NCBI GenBank assembly: GCA_033439265.1
Contig: JAVTVX010000011.1
Span: 8,928,590-8,992,589, forward strand
Direction: 5' to 3'
From: Dillenia suffruticosa
Taxonomy: Eukaryota > Streptophyta > Magnoliopsida > Dilleniales > Dilleniaceae
Length of the DNA stretch: 64,000 bases
In this document: positions 11,556 through 22,163 of the stretch, in pieces
Layout: each line of letters starts with the position of its first letter
Position numbering within the stretch: position 1 is the first letter of the stretch
Notes under the pieces: generated by a model
Seen by the model: the letters and a program-made list of their open reading frames with translations, nothing else
Told to the model about the DNA's origin: nothing
The model's database searches: none
Program-made: the position numbers and the translations under genes

Positions 11556-13332
11556 TCAACCTCTAGTAAAACTTATAGAGTGTACGATAAGATGACTATG
11601 ATGGTTGAAGAGTCTATATATGTCCAATTTGATAATAATGATCCCACAAGTAAGAGAAGTTTTGATGATGAGGTATTAGACGAGCCAATTAGTGAACTAG
11701 AAGTATTAGAAAATAAGAATGCCAAGGAAGAAACCTCTGAACTAAAACAAAAGATTAAGAATGATCAAGAGACCCCATGGAGCAAGAGATTAGATTTCAT
11801 GCAGTAAAGAAAAGTCCGAATATAAAAAATGTGATTGGAAATCTAGAATATGGAGGTAGGACGAGATTAGCACTCCAGAGCCAATGTGAATTTGTAACAT
11901 TCATATCACAAATAGAGTCCAAGAATGTAGATGAAGTATTGGAAGACAAAAATTGGTTCTGGCAATATAAGAAGTGCTAAACCAATTTGAAAGAAATAAT
12001 GTTTGACATTTAGTTCATAAGCTTGAAGACCAATTTGTTATAGGAACTAAGTAGGTCTTTAGAAATAAGATGGATGAACATAGAATAATCACTAGGAACA
12101 AAGCAAGATTGGTAACTCAAGGCTATAGTCAAGAAGAAAGAATAGGTTTTAATGAAACCTATGCTCCTGTAGCAATATTGGAAACTATAAGAATGTTACT
12201 TGTTTCATGAATTTTAAATTATACCAAATGGATGTTAAAAATGTTTTTCCAAATGGTACAATCAATGAGACTGTATATGTAGAGTAATCTCCTGGTTTTG
12301 AACATTCTAAGCACATAGACCATGTGTAAAAGTTGTCTAAAGCTTTGTATGGTTTGAAACAAGTTCAGAGAGTTTGGTATGCGAATCTTAACAATTTCCT
12401 TATGAAGAATGAATTTAAGAGAGACAAGGTTGATACAATTTTATTCATTAAGAGGAAAGCCCAAAAGGTGTTAATAGTGCAAATCAGTGTAGATGGTATA
12501 GTGTTTGAAGCCACAAATGAGAAGCTTTGCTAAGAATTTACTAAAGCCATGCATTCTGAGTTTGAGATCAGCATGATGGGAGAATTGAACTACTTGAATT
12601 GCAAAACAAGCAAACAGAGAATGGTATATTCATCAATCAATCCAAGTTTACTAAGGAATTGATTAAGAAGTTTGGATTAAGAAAGGCTAAAGGGAATGCA
12701 ACTCTAATAAGCACTACAGTTAAGTTAGACAAGGATGAGAATGGAAAGCCTCTATACTTAAAGCTATATAGAAGTATGATAGGATTTTTGCTATATTTGA
12801 TAGCCTCAAGACCTGATATCTTCTATTATGTGTGCTTATATGCTAGATTTTAATCTAATCCTTAAGGAAACATGCAACTTAGGTCTCTGCCAGTTGCGTG
12901 GATATTCTGATATGGATTTTAAGGTAGATAGAAAGAGTAGAAGTAGTACGTGTTACTATCTTGGTCATCTAAGAAACAAAATAGTGTTACCACATCAACC
13001 ACAGAAACGAATATGTTACAACTGGTCAATATTATGTTTATATCTTATGGATTAAGCAATAGATGAAAGACTGTGATTAGAGTTAGAACATATCTCCATT
13101 AGGTGTGATAACACTAGTGCTATCAACTTAACTAAAAATCCTGTCAATCACTCAAAAACCAAACACATTGAAGTAAGATATCACTTTATCATAGTTCATG
13201 TATTGAAGAATGATATTATTCTTGAATACATCGAAATGACAAACAAATCACTAACATATTCACCAAACCCCTAAATAAAAATAGGTTCTATAGCTTAAGG
13301 AGAGAATTAAAGATGATGAATTTTGAAGAATA
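11553..13332 (+). pseudogene. Copia-1 pol continuation: integrase tail, RT, RNase H (broken)
   Basis: Continues the integrase interrupted at 322, starting with the duplicated TACTC. TSSKTYRVYDKMTMMVEES is the usual end of the integrase region, followed by an acidic linker to about 11800. RT begins near 11990; NKARLVTQGYSQEE is near 12090, FKLYQMDVKN near 12215 and KALYGLKQVQRVWY near 12335. The catalytic YVDD box is SVDG at 12486-12497. RNase H has CDNTSAINLTKNP near 13100 and KHIEVRYHFI, and ends with IFTKPLNKNRFYSLRREL before the stop at about 13332. At least five frameshifts or stops are present. The damaged YVDD alone would abolish RT activity. Confidence 0.9.
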
Positions 13333-14033
13333 ATGATTGCTTATTTGATTTGATATGTTTACGTATTGTTTTTCTGCTTGTCTATGCATGAACTTCAAAA
13401 TTTGAGAATGACATCTTGACTTCCATACAATGAGAGTCGACTTTCCTTCAAGCAAATGACAAAAATATTGAACTTTGAGATACTAAAATCGACTTGTTTG
13501 AATGCATGAGTTGATTTGCTTAATGTTCTAGATCTCATTTGGACACCATAAGTCGACTTATGAATTATCATAAGTCGGCACAAGATGGCTAAGAGGACTT
13601 AGATTATAGGTACTCACATAGCATGAGTCGACTTACCATGCAGAGGTAGTCAACTTACTTAGAAGCACTTGGGCTCAAAATGCTTTTCTTATACTTTGTG
13701 TCAACATACCAAGTTACATAAGTCACAACCTCAATTCCTTAGGCTTATATCACCTCTTATGACACCATGAGCCAACTTGTTTTGAATAAAGAGTCGACTT
13801 GCTATAATTCTTATCAGTAAGCATCATGACTTGACTCGTGAAAGACCATGAGTTGAATTGTGATAGCCAGAGTCACAAGACTATAAATAGAAACCCTAGG
13901 TTACTTTGACTATAACCTCTCAAAAAACCCTAATCGACTCTCTTTCTCTCTTAGAAAGGTAAATCTCCTGTAACCAAACCTCCTTACAAAAAAAAAAAAA
14001 AAAAACCACCTAACCCTATTCCAAGCATTAAAC
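13333..14033 (+). other. Copia-1 spacer with AGTCGACTT word cluster
   Basis: Non-coding 700 bases between pol and the extra ORF. From 13430 to 13860 there are at least nine variants of (A)GTCGACTT (for example near 13435, 13488, 13555, 13625, 13650, 13793), most preceded by ATGA or ATAA. A TATA-like box and a pyrimidine/AC-rich leader occupy the last 150 bases, and a 20-base A run lies near 13987-14005. Copia-2 has comparable GTCGAC/GTCGGT words in its LTRs and spacer. Confidence 0.65.
13882..13889 (+). promoter_or_regulatory. candidate TATA box ahead of the Copia-1 extra ORF
   Basis: TATAAATA in the context CTATAAATAGAAACCC, followed by CTAATCGACTCTC and TTTCTCTC runs, then the ATG at 14034. 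Spacing and composition are those of a plant core promoter with a leader of roughly 110-120 bases. Function is inferred only from sequence. Confidence 0.45.
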
Positions 14034-14872
14034 ATGCTAAGGAGCAAGAATCCATTCTCTGTTGACTACAATGACCTTCCATCTCATGAGAAAAGTAAGC
14101 TCTTTGATCAAAATTTCTCTTCTCACATTATTACTTAGGATAGAATGATAGATTAGAGATTTTTGGATAACATAGGATTTCCATATGAATAATACATTAG
14201 AAAGTAGTTCCTACTAGTCTCATCGATCCAAGTCCCATCTCATATGATAGAATTATGAGGTTATTTTATAATAACATTTCCAATGTGAGGGGAAGTTATG
14301 AAAATACCTCAGAGATAGAAATAAAAGTTAGAGAGAATAGTTGTAGATATATATTCAAAAGCTTTGTAGGTGGCTCTAAGATTGTGGTTACACCTAGGAT
14401 TATATGTAGTCTCAAAGGCCAAAATTGGGTACGAAGGGAAGAGTACGAGGAATACATAGGGATGGAGTTAATAGAAAATGCCAAGATAGTGTTTGAGAAC
14501 CCAAGATTGGAGATAATAAACACTAAGGTGAGATCTTGACTTGCATAAGAGATTCCTCCATCTCATAGTGATCCATGTTCCCAGACCTAGGGCAGGAAGG
14601 CATACGACCATTCCATATAAAGATTTTTAGCTTATGGCCTACGTAATGGAGATGATAACCTTGGACTTCACTTCCTGATCCCATTCCACACGATGGCCAT
14701 AAGAAAGTCTGACTCTGGAAACCTCCCTTACCTTTCCCTCATTAGTAACCTATTAGCAATGTACAACATAGATGCTAGCATGGACCTGAGCATTGAGCTA
14801 AACCCCAAGAATTGCATAGGTGCTTCCTCCCTTAGCAAGGCTAAATGGTATGAAGATGACTATCGAGTATGA
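14034..14872 (+). pseudogene. Copia-1 extra ORF after pol (same family as Copia-2's)
   Basis: Plus-strand counterpart of the ORF at 2434-3741. Blocks in order: KSKLFDQNFSSHI (Copia-2: KGKLFDKSFFSSI), VTPRIICSL (ITPKIFCRL), EEYEEYIGMELIENA (DEYEEYMSGSHLENC), NLGLHFLIPFHTM (NLGLHFLIPHFMI) and LPYLSLISNLLAMYNID (LPYYSLLTDLLTTMKIN). The position between RNase H and the 3' LTR is also the same. The PRGG block survives only as a frameshifted PRAGR-like trace near 14583. Frameshifts and stops divide it into three or four pieces. The molecular function is unknown. Similarity to plant env-like or putative transposon proteins is pattern recognition only. Confidence 0.7.
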
Positions 14873-15510
14873 AGAAAAAGAGGAGGAAGAGAAGAAAGGA
14901 ATGTAGAAGAAGGTGAACTAAGCTATAGAGTAGCTGAGCCATCTATCGAGCATGTGAATGATAGCCTACTCCTTCACTCGAGCCTACTTCCTCAACACCA
15001 CTTGTGACCATGCAAATGATCTAGGAGCACCTTTAGAGGATGCCAAACTAGATTGATCGTGCAAAGGTAAAGATTGATCATGTAGAGGGAAAGGTGGACG
15101 TGTGGCTTAGCTCTAGAGATCCACCCCAATGAGCCTATCTAGAGATCCCACATGCCTATCTATGTTTCTTTTCTTTGATATTATGTACTTTGTTTTCTTT
15201 GAAATTTTCTTTTATTTGCTTGTAATGAACACTATTTGAGTCTTGTATTGAACTTGCTTTGATGCTATGAAATTATATTTTGTTGGGCCTTTATATGCTT
15301 CAGAACATGCTTACTTACTTATATGCACAAGTGTCTTGAGCCTAACTATGTATGATTATGCATTCCAATGATCGTGCCTCCACCTAGGACTAGATTTATG
15401 CTTACAACTTTACCTTTGCATACTCATGTTTACTCGACACCGCATGCACTTGGTCTACACTTGTGTTTAGATCTTCACTTCACACCTAAAACCACCCATT
15501 TGTTGATGAC
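14873..15510 (+). other. Copia-1 region between extra ORF and polypurine tracts
   Basis: A lysine/glutamate-rich trace (GAAGAAAAAGAGGAGGAAGA near 14871-14890) may be a frameshifted acidic tail of the extra ORF. From 15130 onward the T-rich sequence has no coding signal. The ORF at 15368-15586 runs through the purine tract and is not credible. Confidence 0.5.
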
Positions 15511-15524
15511 AAAAAGGGGGAAAA
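15511..15524 (+). other. Copia-1 first polypurine tract
   Basis: AAAAAGGGGGAAAA preceded by TTGATGAC. This is the classic Sirevirus tract context, but it lies more than 200 bases before the LTR. Confidence 0.7.
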
Positions 15525-15733
15525 TAGTAATTAGGAGAGAGAAATTAATTAGGAGAGTAACTAGGGAGGGACCAACTGGAGAATAATTGGTATCCTAATA
15601 AATAATTGGTACCATAACTGAAATAAGTTAGAAACTGGGGCATGACTAAAGGAGAACATAGAAGCACCTATGCATTTAGAAGCACTTAGAATATGTAGAC
15701 AAATCTTTCATTAGGTATTGTTTTGTCAACATC

Positions 15734-15746
15734 AAAAGGGAGAAAA
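15734..15746 (+). other. Copia-1 LTR-proximal polypurine tract
   Basis: AAAAGGGAGAAAA preceded by TTTTGTCAACATC, directly before the presumed 3' LTR start. With the tract at 15511 it makes a repeated tract, as known in Sireviruses. Confidence 0.75.
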
Positions 15747-15747
15747 T

Positions 15748-15914
15748 TACTGGCAAAATAAGTTTTGATGATAAGCAAATAAAGAGCCAAAGTAAGTGCA
15801 CGATGAGTATAAAAGGATAGACTAATGAACAATCACTTTGGAAGATATTAGAATGAGTTATGAATGATCGAAGATATATATATATATATATGAAACTTAG
15901 ACCCAGACTACTTC
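15748..15914 (+). repeat. Copia-1 3' LTR fragment (truncated)
   Basis: TACTGGCAAAATAAGTTTTG follows the purine tract where LTRs of this type usually start TGTTGGC; the terminal TG appears mutated. Only about 165 bases remain, ending in a short TA repeat (15873-15889) and then an abrupt switch to gypsy protease sequence at about 15915. No partner LTR is in the window, so the boundary is approximate. Confidence 0.55.
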
Positions 15915-16320
15915 CTAAACACTGCACGTGCTTTGATTGATGTCTCTGATGGAAAATTGATTTTGAGAGTTAATAATGAAAATTTTGAGTTTGATGTCTT
16001 TAATTCAATGAAAAATTTTAATTCACAAAAAGTCTTTAGAGTTGATTTTGAGCCTGATTGCATCAAGAGAATTATTGAACATGATATGAATATCTTTTAA
16101 TCTAAAGATCCTCTAGAAAATTGCATTGGTAATTCGTTGCATGTGAAGTATGATTTTCTTAATAGTGAATATATTGATGCATGTGCTACTTTGGATGCAA
16201 ATTTAGGTATTTTTCCTACAAGATATGAGACCTTGCAAGAAATTTGGGTGTTGAGGAAAGTCTCAAATCACAACAGTCCATGGTAGGTCAAAAAGTCCAT
16301 CAATTCGATTCAAGATTGAA
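15915..16320 (+). pseudogene. gypsy copy A: protease fragment fused by deletion to integrase C-terminus
   Basis: SLNTARALIDVSDGKLILRV is the end of the aspartic protease region, which in this family normally reads PFLATGRALIDV. After about 350 bases the frame changes to FDSRLKFMLGKLKTRWTGP at 16308-16365, the integrase C-terminal motif. RT, RNase H and the integrase core are missing, so an internal deletion of several kilobases lies near 16260-16305. The same protease stretch in copy B is near 20205-20300. Confidence 0.8.
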
Positions 16321-18097
16321 GTTTATGCTGGGCAAGTTAAAGACTAGATGGACCGGACCGATCTATGAGTAAGGATGAAATAAGTAGATTATATCTCACT
16401 GAAGACAATAAAGAAAGGCTTTTATTGGGAGGCAATCCAAAATTTTTATGATTTTCTTCAATATTTATACTTTTGTAGATTTAATTTAGATTTTGGTTTT
16501 TATGGTATTTTGTAGATTGAATAACAAACCCTTTGCATGAGAGGAAACAAATCGCTACTGAGGAGGAGGGTGCGATTTCTGGGGAGTTTTTTGTTCTCTT
16601 TATTTTTATTTTATTTATTTTGCATATTGAGGACAATGCTTTTAAGTGCGGGGGGGAGCATTTATAGGCTAATTTTTTTTTTTAGGAATATGAGAAATTT
16701 GAATGCTAATTTTTACTTGGTTTTCGAAAATTTTTACTTATTGAATTTCTTCTATATACGAATAAGATTTTTTTGCAAGTTTTTTAGTTTTTGTGTGTTA
16801 CTTGTTTTGAATTGGATTACATGACGGGTGATTGGTATTAGTGGTTATTTGGTGCATGATTAACTATTCATCTTTTTATAATTAATTTGAAAGATAGACA
16901 CGTAATATTCAACACAATAATTTACCCAAGTGAGAATTTGAGTCTTAAAAAGTAATTTCTTTGTACTCTTATTTTTCTTGTTGAGAGTATATCACATATG
17001 AAATTATAATTCAAGAACTTGTTTCGTTATATATTTTGAGACTATATTTTTTATTTTCATGCACTAAAATGATTAAAATACATAACTTTACATACTTTTG
17101 GCTTAAAAAAAAAAGAACACCGTCCCTAACAATTTATCTCCCTTAGTTAACCCATTTGATCTTAGATCTTTTTTTATTTTTTGAATTACCCACATAATTT
17201 ACCTATAACTTATTTTTTTTTAGCTCTAGATTTTTGAACCCGAATTCACTAATTTACTTATAATTGATAGCATCACATTATGTTTTTAGACATTACGTTC
17301 TTTTTATATATGTTGGAGTTTCACATATTTTTTTTAGGCTTTATCTCATTGATTTAAAAAAAAAAAATCAAAAAAAGGAGAAGAAAAGAAAAAAAACAGA
17401 GAAGTCCTGGTCAAAAAAATGATGAAAAAAAAAAAGAAAAAGCATTCTTCATTCATTGTTCACTCACTCTTATAGTGGAATTCTATTTTATACTCTTTAC
17501 TTTAAATGAGTGATATACTACATGTTCGAAATTAGAGTACTATACATATCTTGTGATCAGAAGTTGTGAAAGTCACAGTTTTCTTGTCTTGATGTAAAGA
17601 AAGTCATGTCTTGATACTTAAGTATACTTAGTAAATTATTTTTAACCCAACATTTTTATCTATTATCATACCCTTAATCTTAACCCCATTACAACCAAAT
17701 AAAAGACTTTTTGATTGATGCATGAATTTCATATATATGAGTGGGATATTTGATATATTAATAAGTTTATGGTAATGTTATCCCATTATGTTGATTTGAG
17801 TAGTATAAAAATCCATATAATTGAGTGCATTAAATAACTGAATCTTAGTTCCTTTTATCTACGGAGTGAACCAAGTGTGAGGGTATTTAAATTTTACATT
17901 GTTTTTTATTTCGATGAGACTATAGAAGATGCGATGGCCTTTTTTAGTGCTCAATACTATGAAAAATTGATTGTCTTGATTGCAATTCTGATTTGAAGTC
18001 ATCATATGTATGGTTAGGAATTTGGAAAAATTGAATTGATTTTGGAAGAAAATTGTTTTTGTTTAAGGACAAGCAAACATTTAAGTATGGGGGTATT
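16321..18097 (+). other. gypsy copy A 3' noncoding region
   Basis: Contains a TTATTGGGAGGCAATCC word at 16421-16437 (a common post-pol motif in Athila-like elements), GAGGACAATG at 16629-16638 with a G-rich tract (AGTGCGGGGGGGAGC, 16645-16659), and an A-rich segment at 17353-17445. A second purine tract, AAGTATGGGGGTA (18083-18095), lies beside the LTR. The ORF at 16537-16824 is a chance frame. Confidence 0.7.
18083..18095 (+). other. gypsy polypurine tract of copy A
   Basis: AAGTATGGGGGTA immediately before the LTR, aligned with the decayed AAGTGCAGTGGTA at 45175-45187 before the closing LTR. Confidence 0.65.
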
Positions 18098-19543
18098 TTA
18101 TACCAATATTTTTATAAATTTGAATTATATTTTTTTAATATTCATTTGTGTGTTTTAGGACTATTTTAAATCATATTTTATGATTTTATACTGATTTAAT
18201 TTCATGAGTAGTGATTTAGAAAACATATAGCTTACTTTCTAAAATTAGATTGGATGAGCAGTTGTCGGTATTTTGAGCTTAACTTTCTATTCCGATATCC
18301 AATTAAGGTGATTCTTGCACATTGGAAAGAAGATTTCAAGCCCTACAAATCTTGTGAAGACCTCAAAGGCTGATTCAGGTAGGAGCTTGTTCAAAATATG
18401 AGTCAAATTTCATGCACGTTGGAAATAGGAATCCCTTGCTGAAAAAGGAAACTAGCTACTGAAAATTCAGAAATATATTGCTGATAATTTCAGAATTTAT
18501 CCAAATTCAAGGAAAATAAAGTTTCAAGTTTTGGAAAAGCTAGAGATCATCATCACACAGCAAGAAGAAGTTTCCAAATCAAAGTCAAAAAGTCCAAATT
18601 TCCAAATTTTTCTATGGTGTTAGTCCTCTATATATGGCATTCCTAGAGCAGCCACATTGATGGTCTCACGCCTCCCTTTATTCATGCATCCTTCTTTATT
18701 TTCTCATTCCCTCATCACTTTACAAACCCTAGCAGCCGCTACCCATTAGAGGACGACTTCGACTTCCTTCGACATGTGCAAAAGGGTTGTAATGAGTTCT
18801 ATTTTATTTTTGTTTTTTTCTTCAATGTCTAGCTAAATTTTCTTGTTCCTAGAATTTGATGGATTCTGTTATTTGATTAATAATATGGTTTGAATTTATT
18901 TCTTTCCCTTAATTATTTTTGGCATATTTATTATTTGATAAGATCTTATTGTTGCACTTAATGCTTTGAGCGTTTTAGGGAATGATATTTTGATGATTTA
19001 AGATCAAATACATGCATGTTTAATATAATTGCCGGAGATTAGTCCAATATAATAAAATCTGCATAGGGTTATGAGATCGACAGATGATTAACTTTGTATG
19101 TGGGGTTTTAAGAGAAGTCTTAAATTATAGATATTTCACAGAACTTCATGTAACTCGGCTTAATCAAAATTGCATGACCACTGGATTTTAGTTAGTCGAA
19201 TTAGGGATTCATTACATGACCATGGGGTGAATCTAATTTAGGAAAATTGGTTATCATCGACAATAACTCTTTTATTAGTTAATTTAGGGAATTGAAATGA
19301 TTCAGCCATGGAAAAAATTGAAAACAAATGAAATCGATGTTCTAGGCTTTCCATCATATTAGGGTTTCTATGACATTGGGCTTTCACATTTTAGATCTTG
19401 TTTTTAGTAGTTTCTAATATTTTCACAACTTTGATTTGTTATGTCCAACTTAGATTAGATTCATTCATATTTAGTAATATAAAATATTTTCGTGGTAACG
19501 ATAATTGAACTCATCATTATACACAATATTCAATTAGGGTATA
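18098..19543 (+). repeat. gypsy LTR shared by copies A and B
   Basis: About 1.45 kb, aligning with 45190-46561. Shared landmarks include AACTTTCTATTCCGATATC, AAATCTTGTGAAGA, TTTGAATTTATTTCTTTC and GGGTTATGAGAT. The first bases read TTATACC where the partner has TGATAGG. The 3' edge is uncertain because the usual primer-binding site is not recognisable after it. Confidence 0.75.
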
Positions 19544-19560
19544 TTTTGCCTGAATTTGTG

Positions 19561-22163
19561 GTTTGAAAATAGCATATTAGAGAATGAGGAAAATAACAAA
19601 CAATCTACAAGTGGGAAGTCTAAGGAACAAAATTCATAACAGGGAAGTTCCTTATCTTTGAGAGAATATAAGCCCCTCGTTCCTTTTCCTAAGCGTCTTT
19701 TGCATGTTAATACAGAAAACCAATTTGAAAAATTTTTTAAAAATTTTAAAAAATTGTACATTAACATTCCTCTTTTGGATGCAATTAAGTAGATGCTGAA
19801 TTATGAGAAATTACTAAAGATGTGATCACCAATAAGAGGAAACTGGATGAGATTTCGATAATCAAGCTTACGGAGGAGTGTTCTGCAATTTTACAGAAGA
19901 AGCTACCAAAACTCAAGGATCCAAGGAGTTTCTCTATCCCTTGCACTATTGGTTTTACTAATTTTTTTGATATTTTGTGTGATTTGGGTGTTGGCATTAA
20001 TCTCATATCAAACTCTGTATTCTTGAAGTTAGGGTTAAAGAAATATCAACTTCTAACATTTTTTTACAACTAGTTGATAGGAGTGTGAAATATCCGCGAG
20101 ACATTGTTGAGGATATATTGGCTAAAGTTCATAAATTTTTTTTTGTTGATTTTGTCGTCTAAGATATGGATGATGATGAGTGTACTTCATTGATTTTAGG
20201 TTGACCTTTCCTTAACACTGCGCATGCATTGATTGATGTTTCTTGTGAAAAGATGATTTTGAGACTGAATGATAAGAAAATTAAGTTTAATGTTTTTTAT
20301 TCCATGAAAATCTTGTTGAGAAAGAAGTTTTCAAAGTTGATTGCATTGAGAAGATTGCTGAGTATAATTTGAATGTCTTTTACTCTATTGATCCTCTTGA
20401 ATATTGCATTGCTAGTTCCTAGCATATGAACCATAATTTTCTAAACAATGAACATGTTGATGTGTGTACTGCTTTACATGTGAATTGAGGTGAATTTCAT
20501 ACCTTTCATTCATAAATAGAGAGCATGCAAGAATTGTTGAACGTTGAGGAGAAAAGTGATAAACCACAGTAAGCCGCTCAACCATTTTCTATACCTAAAC
20601 TTAAACTGCTTCCTTTTCATTTGAAATATGTATTTTTAGACAGTTCTTTAATGTTTCCAGTGATTATATCTTTTGATTAGATAGGTCTGGAGGAGGAGAA
20701 ATTGTTGCAAGTTTTGGAACAACAAAGGAAAGCTATAAGCTGGACCATTGTCGACATCAGTGGGATAGATCCCTCGATCCGTATGCATAAGATCTTGCTG
20801 GAAAAAGGGCTCAAAGCCATGGCTCAACCACAAAGGAGGCTGGATAAACATCTTAAGGAGGTAGTAAAGAAAGAGATCATTAAATGGCTTGATACAGATA
20901 TTATCTTTCCTTTTTCATATTCTATTTGGGTAAGTCCTTTACAAGTCATGCCTAAAAAAGAGGAACCACTGCGGTTGAAAATGATAGGAATGAGTTGATC
21001 CCTATACGTGTTATCAGGGTTGGAGGGTTTGTGTGGATTATAGAAAATTGAATGATGCAACTAAGAAAGATCATTTCCCCCTCCCTCCCCTTTCTTGATC
21101 AACACGTTGAAAAATTGGCTGGCCTTGCATTTATTTTTTCCTTGATGTTTTTTCTAGTTATTTGTAAATCATCATTGATTCTGCTGACTAAGAAAAAACA
21201 ACTTTCACATGTCTATATGGTATTTTTGCATTTAGACGTATGTCTTTTGGTCTTTTTAATGCCCCAACTACTTTTCAGAGATGTTTGATGTTTATATATT
21301 TGTTGATTTCATTGATGATTTTATGGAAGTTTTTATGGATGATTTTTTTATGTTTGGTTCCTTATTGGATAATTGTTTGAAAAACTTGAAGCAAGTTTTA
21401 AAGAGGTGTGAGGAAACCAATTTGGTTCTTAATTAGGAGAAGTGCATTTTATGGTAAAAGAAGGTATTGTTTTAGAATATAAGACATCTACTAGTGGAGT
21501 AGAGGTTGATAAGGACAAAGTTGAACTAATTGAAAGACTTCTTCCCCCTAAATTATTAAAAAATGTTAGATGATTTTTAGGGTATGTTGGTTTTATCATA
21601 GATTTATTCATAATTTTTCTAAAATTGTTAAATCTCTAATCAATCTTTTAGTAAAAGATACAGTTTTGTGATTGATGATTCTTGTTTGAATACTTTTATT
21701 TGCCTAAAATCGAAATTGATTAAGTCTTCTATTGTGTAGCCACCTAAGTGGGATTTGTCTTTTGATATTTATTGTGATGCAAATGATGACACTGTGGGTG
21801 TAGTTTTGGGCCAAACTATGGATAGGAAATTTTATATTATATATTATGTGAGTAGAACTATGAAATAAGACTCAGAAGTTATACATTACCACTGAGAAAC
21901 AACTACTTGTAATCTTTTTTCTTGTGAGATTCCGATTGTACTTGTTTTTATCTAAAATTATTATTCATACTGACCATTTTGACCTAAATATTTGATTTTA
22001 AAGAAAGATGCAAAATCTAAGTTGTTGCGTTGGATTCTTTTATTGTAGGAATTTAACATCGAGATAGTAGATAAAAGAAGAGTTAATATTGTAGCAGCAG
22101 ACCACTTATCTCGATTGAAGGGAGATTTTGTTGAGACAATGACTGATCATCCTTTAAATGATT
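19561..22163 (+). pseudogene. gypsy copy B gag end, protease, RT, RNase H (5' half of pol)
   Basis: A gag C-terminal trace (PLVPFPKRLLHVNTENQFEKF, frame near 19670-19735, then INIPLLDAIK) leads into the protease ORF 19822-20073 with LTEECSAILQKKLPKLKDP and CDLGVGINLISNSVF. Family members have DLG here rather than DTG. The protease end is near 20205. RT begins near 20690 (ISWTIVDISGIDPSI, MAQPQRRLDKHLKEVVKKE), with VDYRKLNDATKKDHFP near 21035. The catalytic FMDD at 21332-21343 is intact, and KRCEETNLVLN follows. RNase H contains IYCDANDDTVGVVLGQ near 21768 and DHLSRLKG near 22100. At least six frameshifts or stops are present. The frame is cut by the CACTA at 22163 and resumes at 39618. The first half or more of gag and the primer-binding site are absent. 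Confidence 0.88.

Larger units (their letters stand above)
1..15914 (+). mobile_element. Copia-1: decayed Sirevirus-like Ty1/copia element, interrupted by Copia-2
   Basis: Plus-strand remnant of a Ty1/copia retrotransposon. Its order is integrase, reverse transcriptase, RNase H, a spacer, an extra ORF, two purine tracts and a short 3' LTR fragment. Its 5' LTR, gag and protease lie before the window. Copia-2 (323-11552) is inserted in the integrase C-terminal part: the frame reads up to 322 and continues after the duplicated TACTC at 11553-11557. The extra ORF after pol and the repeated purine tracts with AAAAGGG(G) cores are traits known from Sireviruses (Maximus/SIRE lineage), so I place it there. 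The coding parts have many stops and frameshifts. The 3' LTR ends abruptly at about 15914, where gypsy protease sequence begins without an LTR, so a deletion probably removed the rest. Confidence 0.85.

Noticed and set aside
15873-15889. TA repeat as a functional promoter
   Set aside because: Simple (TA)n microsatellite in a truncated LTR; no downstream gene.
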